Shown here: positions 43,270 to 48,931 of the stretch, one piece after another | Position numbering within the stretch: the first letter of the stretch is position 1 | Layout of the letters: each line of letters starts with the position of its first letter | From: Pseudobdellovibrionaceae bacterium | GTDB taxonomy: Bacteria > Bdellovibrionota > Bdellovibrionia > Bdellovibrionales > Bdellovibrionaceae | Assembly: GCA_013359135.1 (NCBI GenBank) | Contig: JABWCN010000034.1 | Coordinates: 1-48,931, forward strand | Length of the DNA: 48,931 nt | Direction of reading: 5' to 3' | Position numbers and translations under genes: made by a program | The notes under the pieces: model-generated | Told to the model about the DNA's origin: nothing | Database searches by the model: none | The model's input: the letters and a program-made list of their open reading frames with translations, nothing else

Positions 43270-44853
43270 GTGGCACGAGACAGTGATTCGATTCAAATTA
43301 AGAAAGAACTTTATCAGCATGTCTACGGTCATGTGTTACAGCGATGGGGAAGTTCTGAAAATGAAATATCGACATATCGTAATGAGTACAACAAACTAGG
43401 CAAGCGCCAATGGAAAATCGAAACTAGGACTTCTTTTTTTGAGCAGATTGAAAAAGCTCAGGTTATTGTTCTTGGTGATTTTCATTCTTTACAGCAATCT
43501 CAAAAATCACATTTGCGAGTAGTTAAAAACTTAAGAGAGGAAAATTTCAAGTTTGCCCTAGAATGTATTGCGACCGAACATCAAGAAGTTGTTGACCAGT
43601 TTGTATTTGAGGATTTGGAAGAAAAAGAGTTTCTAAAAAAAGTTCACTGGAAGAAAAATTGGGGGTTTCCTTGGGAACACTTTCGTGACTTATTTTTGTA
43701 TGCCAGACAAAAGAGAATAAGAATTTTAGCATTGAATAGTACTAAGTTCATGGGTTTTAAGGATTCGATGAAGAAACGCGATCAATTAGCGGCTAAAATC
43801 ATTAGTAAAGAGATCAAGAAAAGCTCAGAGAAAGTTATTGTTATTTATGGTGAATCGCATTTAACATCAAAAGATTTTTTTAAATTTCCTCCAAGAACAA
43901 AAATTTGTAAGGTTTTTCAGAATATAGACGAGATTTATTTTAAACTAATGGATCTTAATAAAGAAGATGAAGTTGATGTGATTAGTTTTAATCCACGTGA
44001 GTTTTGTCTTATGAATGTTCCTCCATGGGTTAAATGGCAATCTTATTTGATGTATCTTGAGAAAAAATATGACTACGATTTACAGTCGGAAGGTATTGAT
44101 TTTACAGATTATGTAGCTCAATACATTCATGTCATAACTAAAGAACTGAAGCTAAATTTAAGCGCAAAAAATTTATCAGTTTATACATCAGAGGATTTTT
44201 CATTTTTAAAAAAGATGAGAGATAGTCTTTCTCTAGAGGAGGTTAATTTCTATGAGCTACTTATCGAAGAAGAAAAGTCATTTTATATTCCTGATTTAGG
44301 AATAGGTTATTTAGGACGTCTAACAATAAATCATGCTTCATCTCTGGCTATGCAATATGTTTACCTAGAGATATTAAAAGTAAGAAAACTTAATTTTTCA
44401 TTTCCGAGAGATTTTACAAGTTTGATTTGGTTGGAAGGGATTGGTTATTTTGGGTCAAAATTGATAAATCCAAAACGAAAAACTGAGACGATTAAGGATA
44501 TAAAAAATAAAGTTTTACAATTTGGAGTTAAGGATAATGATAAGGAAGCTTTAAAGTTAGCTCTTTATCAGAGAGCTAAAGAGTTGATGATTCTTTCAGG
44601 AAAAAATACAATAAGGTCTGATTTAAAAAGTTACAAAAAAAGTAGTTATATTCAGTGTGCAAATTTATTAGGTTCGTTAATTGGAGAGAAATTATTTAAA
44701 GGGTATAAGAATGGTTTTGTTCGACTTGACTATTTAAAGCGATTACTCAAGAAGCCAATTGGAACGAAAGGCTTTGATAGGTTTTATTATGAGAATTTAG
44801 AGATTATTGAAAATCTTCCAGACACTTTTAAAAGTAAGTTTGAAAAATTGTGA
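43270..44853 (+). CDS. ChaN-like (PF04187-type) protein with a large unknown C-terminal region
   Basis: From the GTG at 43270 (CGGAG lies seven bases upstream), about 527 residues; a TTG at 43246 would add eight. The N-terminal half matches the ChaN/EreA-type fold: VIVLGDFHSLQQSQ, FALECIATEHQEVVDQF, WEHFRDLFLYAR and IVIYGESHLTSKDF, with the paired His/Glu residues expected at a haem or catalytic site. Residues after about 250 are all-helical, Lys-rich and unlike anything I recognise. No signal peptide is evident, unlike E. coli-type ChaN lipoproteins. Function unknown. Confidence 0.75.
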   Translation: MARDSDSIQIKKELYQHVYGHVLQRWGSSENEISTYRNEYNKLGKRQWKIETRTSFFEQIEKAQVIVLGDFHSLQQSQKSHLRVVKNLREENFKFALECIATEHQEVVDQFVFEDLEEKEFLKKVHWKKNWGFPWEHFRDLFLYARQKRIRILALNSTKFMGFKDSMKKRDQLAAKIISKEIKKSSEKVIVIYGESHLTSKDFFKFPPRTKICKVFQNIDEIYFKLMDLNKEDEVDVISFNPREFCLMNVPPWVKWQSYLMYLEKKYDYDLQSEGIDFTDYVAQYIHVITKELKLNLSAKNLSVYTSEDFSFLKKMRDSLSLEEVNFYELLIEEEKSFYIPDLGIGYLGRLTINHASSLAMQYVYLEILKVRKLNFSFPRDFTSLIWLEGIGYFGSKLINPKRKTETIKDIKNKVLQFGVKDNDKEALKLALYQRAKELMILSGKNTIRSDLKSYKKSSYIQCANLLGSLIGEKLFKGYKNGFVRLDYLKRLLKKPIGTKGFDRFYYENLEIIENLPDTFKSKFEKL

Positions 44854-44960
44854 CAAAACTTAGGTGTGATAAAGTGTTTCAAGTCGGTGTGTTTTTCTTC
44901 AAAATATCAATTGAGTTGCTTTGATTTAAGTCTAGCAGGGCTAAATTACTAGACATTTTT

Positions 44961-46349
44961 ATGTTTAAAACCTATCCTCTAAGTATGAAGATACTGTTAA
45001 TAGACGATGAGCCTGATGTTGTTGATTTGCTACAAATGCTGATTTCTATGGAATATGCAGATGCTACAGTTTTTACAGCTGTAAGTGGGCAAGAAGGTCT
45101 TCAGAAAGTTTACGAAAATCCTGATATGAATATGGTTTTTTGTGATTACAATATGCCTCAAATTAATGGTGGAGGTGTTTTTGTTGAACTTCGAAAGAAA
45201 TTTCCTCGTCTTGATTTTATCCTAGTGAGTTCTGAAAACCCTAAGTCACATCCTGAGTTTAATGATGCCAAATATTTTCACCATATTGAGAAGCCATTTT
45301 CAGATTCTACTTTGTATGGGATGATAAAAAAGATCATGACGTCATTAGACCAAAAGTCAGCAATGACAAGTCAAGAGGTCACTCGAGAGCATACTGAGTA
45401 TATTCCTTTAGAAATAGAATTGTTACATCGCTTAAATAATATTAATTGCTCTTTATATTTGAAAATTTCAGATAATAAGTTTGTTAAGGTTATCCATCCA
45501 GGCACTAGTTTCACTAGTGAAGAAATGGAGAGATTTCAAAAAAAAGAAGTAGAAACTCTGTTTGTAGATAAAAAAGAGTTTGTAAACTTTATGAAAGAAT
45601 ATAAAAAAAATGTTTTTTCTAAAATGGCTTGGGATTTAGCTAAGACTCAAGATAAAGTTGATGTTCTTTCTGAGAATATGTCGCTATTGAAAAAGATGAC
45701 TGATGTTTTTGGATGGTCTGAAGAAGCTATTAAAGAAGCTCAAGAAAATATCTCAACGGCAATTAATGTTTTGAAAAATGAGTCTTCATTTGAAAAATTA
45801 AATGAGCTGTTAAAAACAAAGAAAAACTTGAAACTGGTTTCTCATACTTTTGTTTTGACAATAATGTTGACAGAAGTGATAAAAAGACTTGGGTGGGATT
45901 CTCATAAAACAATAGAGAAGTTAACTTTTGCTTCTTTGCTTCATGATGTTACTCTGAATGAAGATTTATTTGCTGACAAGCAAACCATGTACATTAATAA
46001 TGATTTTTTATCACTTAAAAGTACCTTGGTTGGAAGTAAGTTATTTAGCCATCCTATTGATGCGGCTAATTTAACCTTGAATTGGTCATTATGTCCCCCT
46101 GATGTTGATGTTATCATACGACAGCATCACGAAAGGCCAGATGGGTTGGGATTTCCTATGGAACTGGCACCTTTTAAAATTTCACCTTTATCTGCTGTTT
46201 TTATTGTATGTGAAGATTTGATTTATCAACACTTTGTTGATCCAGATTTAAATTTATCAGAGTATTTTTCTTCAAAAAAAGATTATTATGGTAGAGAGCC
46301 CTTTAGGCCTGTGTTTAACGTCGTTATGGAAATGCTTAAAATAAAATAG
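44961..46349 (+). CDS. Response regulator with degenerate HD-GYP domain
   Basis: A 462-residue regulator. An N-terminal receiver domain has D15/D16, phospho-acceptor D62 (FCDYNMPQ) and K111. A middle domain (about 150-215) starting YIPLEIELLHRLNN is an unknown module, followed by a helical linker. The C-terminal HD domain has H328-D329 (LLHDVTLNE, where the usual HDxGK is not conserved), H364-P and QHHERPDGLGFP, with GFP in place of GYP. Canonical HD-GYP enzymes hydrolyse c-di-GMP; the changes make enzymatic activity uncertain and a c-di-GMP sensor role possible. A start at the second ATG (44985) also fits. Confidence 0.85.
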   Translation: MFKTYPLSMKILLIDDEPDVVDLLQMLISMEYADATVFTAVSGQEGLQKVYENPDMNMVFCDYNMPQINGGGVFVELRKKFPRLDFILVSSENPKSHPEFNDAKYFHHIEKPFSDSTLYGMIKKIMTSLDQKSAMTSQEVTREHTEYIPLEIELLHRLNNINCSLYLKISDNKFVKVIHPGTSFTSEEMERFQKKEVETLFVDKKEFVNFMKEYKKNVFSKMAWDLAKTQDKVDVLSENMSLLKKMTDVFGWSEEAIKEAQENISTAINVLKNESSFEKLNELLKTKKNLKLVSHTFVLTIMLTEVIKRLGWDSHKTIEKLTFASLLHDVTLNEDLFADKQTMYINNDFLSLKSTLVGSKLFSHPIDAANLTLNWSLCPPDVDVIIRQHHERPDGLGFPMELAPFKISPLSAVFIVCEDLIYQHFVDPDLNLSEYFSSKKDYYGREPFRPVFNVVMEMLKIK

Positions 46350-46416
46350 TTGGTAGTGTTTTGCGCTTAAAATGTATCATTTTGATAATCTTCTGATGTT
46401 TGTGTGATAATGATAC

Positions 46417-47151
46417 TTGAAAACATTCTTTTTTTCTAAAAAAAAGAATGTAGATTCCGATTATAGACTTATGCGAGTTCCATTATCTTTATTTTTACAA
46501 TTTGTACTTCTATTAACGTGTTCCTACGTTTGGTTTTATAAAGAAGTGAGTGATTACTTCTCTGACGAAAAATTTGTTAAGATGGAACTTAGGCGTATAG
46601 AAAAGAGTTTAGAGCAAAAGGAATTTGAGAAGCAAGTAGTAGCTTCGCAATATGATATGTTTAAGATTCAGACTATGGCTATGTTAGATGGTGATGAAAC
46701 CATCAAACGCACTGGCCTGGTTTATCAAAACTTAAAGTCGGCATTGAGAGCACCAGCATCAGTTAAACCCTTAGATATGAGTGAATTAAGAGTTGAGGAA
46801 TTGCGAAGCACTTTTCGAGAGAAAAATTATTCAAAGGCAATTTCCTTAGGTGAAGGATTAATAAAGCAAAAATCCCTTCTAGTTGTACAACCTGAAGTTC
46901 TATTTTTCTTAAGTGAGTCTTATTTTTTAACTCAACAATACGAAAATGCTATTGGTAGAATTAATGAGCTAGTTAAGCTTTATCCTGAGCATATCATGAC
47001 GGGTTATGCTTTGCTGCGATTGGCTCAAGTTAGTGAAAAAGCAGAACAGACAAACGAAGCAGAAGCAATATATAAAATTATTATTTCTCAATTTTCTGAC
47101 AAAAATTTAGAAAAAGAAGCGAAGAGAGCTTTGGCTAGTTTGAATGAATAA
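46417..47151 (+). CDS. Membrane-anchored TPR-like protein
   Basis: A 244-residue protein with an N-terminal membrane helix (LFLQFVLLLTCSYVWFY), a charged helix, and a C-terminal part with two tetratricopeptide-like repeats (PEVLFFLSESYFLTQQYENAI and MTGYALLRLAQVSEKAEQTNEAEAIYKII). The start is uncertain: TTG at 46417 or ATG at 46471; neither has a ribosome-binding site. The next gene overlaps its end by eight bases. Confidence 0.65.
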   Translation: MKTFFFSKKKNVDSDYRLMRVPLSLFLQFVLLLTCSYVWFYKEVSDYFSDEKFVKMELRRIEKSLEQKEFEKQVVASQYDMFKIQTMAMLDGDETIKRTGLVYQNLKSALRAPASVKPLDMSELRVEELRSTFREKNYSKAISLGEGLIKQKSLLVVQPEVLFFLSESYFLTQQYENAIGRINELVKLYPEHIMTGYALLRLAQVSEKAEQTNEAEAIYKIIISQFSDKNLEKEAKRALASLNE

Positions 47152-48532
47152 GTTATTCAGCCTCATCATTATTATCCATTTTTCAAGTTTTTCATACGGA
47201 CTATTGCAGAGTCCTCAGGGGTGCTTGTTGAGTCAGAATTTCAAAAAAGACTGCTATTTTGGCACTGTGAAAAAGTATGAGCAGTTTAATCAAGAGAATG
47301 CTAAGTATTATTTGGGAGTAAAAACAGTGTTGGGCAACAAGGATGGGAAATTGACATTGTTTGATGGGGAAATGCTTGTAGAGGTCGAGCAAGAATTTAA
47401 TTTAAAAATTGGATTAATAGAAGTTAAATTAACTCCGGGGGAGTATTATTTTTTTGACTCTGCAGATAAAATAACAGTTCGTTGTTTGTCAGGGATGGCG
47501 GAAGTTCGCTCAAAGAATGGTAACTTAAAACAAATCACTGAAGGTTTTGAAGTTCATATTGATGACAAAGAGTTCAGTGAGTCAACTTTTTCCTCATTAA
47601 GGGTAATTCCTTTGGAGTCACATCTGTTGTCTTATTCCAAATTAAAAAAGTTGAATTCATCACAAATTGTCGCATATGCAAAAAAATTTAAAGCAAAGCA
47701 TAAAAACTATGTAGCTTGGCTTGAAGATTTAAACCATACTTTGATCGAGAGAATGATAGCTGAAGAAAAAAAAGAGAAAGCTGATGCTGAGCAGAGAAAA
47801 AAAATGATCGAAAGACAAAAAAAAGGCCATTGGGACCTGACTTTAGCCAATGCATGGGGAGTGCTAGCGGTCGAAAAATTTGCAGCTGCATTTGAAAAAG
47901 AGAATGTAACGGGAACGACAAGCGCAAGCTATGCCTCGCAAACAAAAAATCTCGATTGGGTTAAACAAGTCAAAGGAGGCGAGCTTGCTTTTAGTTGGCA
48001 GCCGCGTACTGAGAATTTTACAGTGAAGCATACAGGTGGAGGAAAGCCCTGGATGACATTGCAATCTTTTGCTGCAATCCCATTAAAAAATGCGCTTTCA
48101 TCGGGTTATCGTATTCAAAAAACATGGATTCCTGTTGAGCAAAAAACCAAAGGAGCGTGGACACGTGGGGATGTAGTAAAAGTGAGGCTCGAGATGGATG
48201 CACAGACGGATCGATCTTGGGTGGTTGTGCAAGATCCCATTCCTGCCGGAGCTTCTATTTTGGGGTCAGGTTTAGGAAGGGATTCGCAACTCTCGACTCA
48301 AGGTGAAGAACAAAAAGGGCGCGCTGATTTGGCATTTGTGGAGCGGAGTTTTGAAAACTACCGCGCTTACTACCAGTATGTCCCAAAAGGTGCATGGACC
48401 CTGGAGTATACGATTCGACTCAATCAAAATGGAGTGCTCCAAATGCCCGCAACTCGTGTGGAGGCCATGTATTCACCCGAGCTTTTTGGTGAGTCACCCA
48501 ATAGCGATTTTAAAATTGTAGAATCCGATTGA
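47144..48532 (+). CDS. Chimeric protein: FecR-like N-terminal part fused to the C-terminal end of a bacterial alpha-2-macroglobulin
   Basis: A 462-residue protein. It has a signal peptide (FSLIIIIHFSSFSYG), a FecR-like segment (about residues 55-150; KIGLIEVKLTPGEYYFFDSA, VRCLSGMAEVRS), a lysine-rich coiled coil (190-228) and then, from about residue 229 (WDLTLANAWGVLAVEKF), sequence characteristic of the last part of bacterial alpha-2-macroglobulins: end of the thioester helical domain, VVVQDPIPAGASILGSGL, YVPKGAWTLEYTIRLNQNG and MPATRVEAMYSPELFGESPN. No CxEQ thioester is present, so the trapping function should be lost. pbpC, the normal partner of these macroglobulins, follows at once. The base composition jumps at the join. 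Either a deletion/recombination product or an assembly misjoin. Confidence 0.75.
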   Translation: MNKLFSLIIIIHFSSFSYGLLQSPQGCLLSQNFKKDCYFGTVKKYEQFNQENAKYYLGVKTVLGNKDGKLTLFDGEMLVEVEQEFNLKIGLIEVKLTPGEYYFFDSADKITVRCLSGMAEVRSKNGNLKQITEGFEVHIDDKEFSESTFSSLRVIPLESHLLSYSKLKKLNSSQIVAYAKKFKAKHKNYVAWLEDLNHTLIERMIAEEKKEKADAEQRKKMIERQKKGHWDLTLANAWGVLAVEKFAAAFEKENVTGTTSASYASQTKNLDWVKQVKGGELAFSWQPRTENFTVKHTGGGKPWMTLQSFAAIPLKNALSSGYRIQKTWIPVEQKTKGAWTRGDVVKVRLEMDAQTDRSWVVVQDPIPAGASILGSGLGRDSQLSTQGEEQKGRADLAFVERSFENYRAYYQYVPKGAWTLEYTIRLNQNGVLQMPATRVEAMYSPELFGESPNSDFKIVESD

Positions 48533-48931
48533 TGAAGTCTATGAGGGTGCTTATGTCGTGTGGATTCCTTGTTCTGGGTGTATATCTTTTTTTAGGAATA
48601 CCCATAGCCAAGGCTAAGATGGCATTTGAAGATTTTAAGGAACAGTACCAAATTTCGGAAGCGCAGCTCTTGGATCGTCACGGAAATAGGGTTGATGAAG
48701 TTCGATTAGACTTTAGAGAGCGTCGTTTAGAGTGGACCAAGCTTGATGAGATTGCTCCTGATTTATTAAAAATGCTTTTATATGCCGAAGATCGGAATTT
48801 TTATAAACATGCAGGCGTGGACTGGACTGCGCTATTAAGCGCGGGGATAAAAAATCTATTTTTGGATAAGACCCGGGGTGCAAGTACAGTCACAATGCAA
48901 CTTGCCAGTTTTATAGAACCTCGGCTCAAAA
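48532..48931 (+). CDS. pbpC: Penicillin-binding protein 1C, N-terminal part (cut by window end)
   Basis: The ATG at 48532 shares its A with the preceding TGA. The 133 codons present encode a membrane anchor (residues 5-25) and the start of a GT51 glycosyltransferase domain: LLYAEDRNFYKHAGVDW and RGASTVTMQLASF, the EDxxFxxHxGxD and GAST-TMQL motifs. PbpC polymerises glycan strands and is usually encoded beside an alpha-2-macroglobulin that protects the cell when the envelope is breached. The rest of the gene, with the transpeptidase domain, lies beyond the window. Confidence 0.9.
   Translation, partial: MKSMRVLMSCGFLVLGVYLFLGIPIAKAKMAFEDFKEQYQISEAQLLDRHGNRVDEVRLDFRERRLEWTKLDEIAPDLLKMLLYAEDRNFYKHAGVDWTALLSAGIKNLFLDKTRGASTVTMQLASFIEPRLK

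Noticed and set aside
1-48931. tRNA or rRNA genes, CRISPR arrays, insertion sequences, prophage or toxin-antitoxin modules
   Set aside because: I looked in all gaps on both strands and found no T-loop/cloverleaf pattern, spaced repeats, transposase motifs or paired small toxin genes.

Overview
This 48.9 kb window is a dense, AT-rich stretch of Gram-negative chromosome (roughly mid-30s %GC by eye). The Gram-negative cell plan is shown by an LptD-type outer-membrane LPS assembly protein, a diderm-type PbpC start and several predicted outer-membrane or periplasmic proteins. The gene set (M16 peptidase-dut, mutL-miaA-yicC-gmk-rpoZ, tilS-ftsH-cdaA-cdaR-glmM-pdxJ, ffh-rpsP-khpA-rimM-trmD-SPOUT-rplS-rnhB-yraN), together with many secreted, FecR-like and pseudopilin-like proteins, points to Bdellovibrionota, probably a low-GC Bdellovibrionales relative. 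That assignment is inference. I saw no tRNA, rRNA, CRISPR array, insertion sequence or phage module.

Layout. 1-5.3 kb: M16 peptidase and dUTPase, then two minus-strand envelope proteins, a small zinc-ribbon membrane protein, a dolichol-phosphate-mannose-synthase-like glycosyltransferase and an SH3/outer-membrane protein. 5.4-9.9 kb: a tight operon for mismatch repair (MutL with endonuclease motifs), tRNA modification (MiaA), RNase YicC, guanylate kinase and RNA polymerase omega. 10-13.7 kb: a secreted transglutaminase-fold protein facing two pseudopilin-like proteins that carry cysteine-rich fibronectin-III-like modules. 13.7-21.8 kb: an aldehyde dehydrogenase, then tilS-ftsH-cdaA-cdaR-glmM-pdxJ, which links c-di-AMP synthesis to cell-wall precursor supply. 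21.8-28.7 kb: secreted minus-strand proteins (including a serine hydrolase), a GyrI-like protein, TrhO, release factor 3 and an ABC exporter pair.

28.7-29.2 kb is a gene-free stretch with a strong minus-strand terminator and three runs of C on that strand; I propose a small C-rich regulatory RNA there. 29.2-37.2 kb: a third pseudopilin, an eRF1-like small protein and the translation/ribosome block from ffh to yraN. 37.3-43.2 kb: LptD, a STAS protein, a long coiled-coil protein, a helical membrane protein and a VKOR-DsbA fusion that could form disulfides, including those predicted in the cysteine-rich pseudopilins. 43.2-46.3 kb: a ChaN-like protein and a response regulator with a degenerate HD-GYP domain. 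46.4-48.9 kb: a TPR/FecR-like pair whose second gene runs in frame into the C-terminal end of a bacterial alpha-2-macroglobulin, followed directly by pbpC.

The points most worth following up are the FecR/alpha-2-macroglobulin chimera, which coincides with an abrupt GC change near 47.82 kb; the C-rich small RNA candidate at 28.81-28.90 kb; the family of three disulfide-framed pseudopilins; and the secreted glutaminase-like protein.
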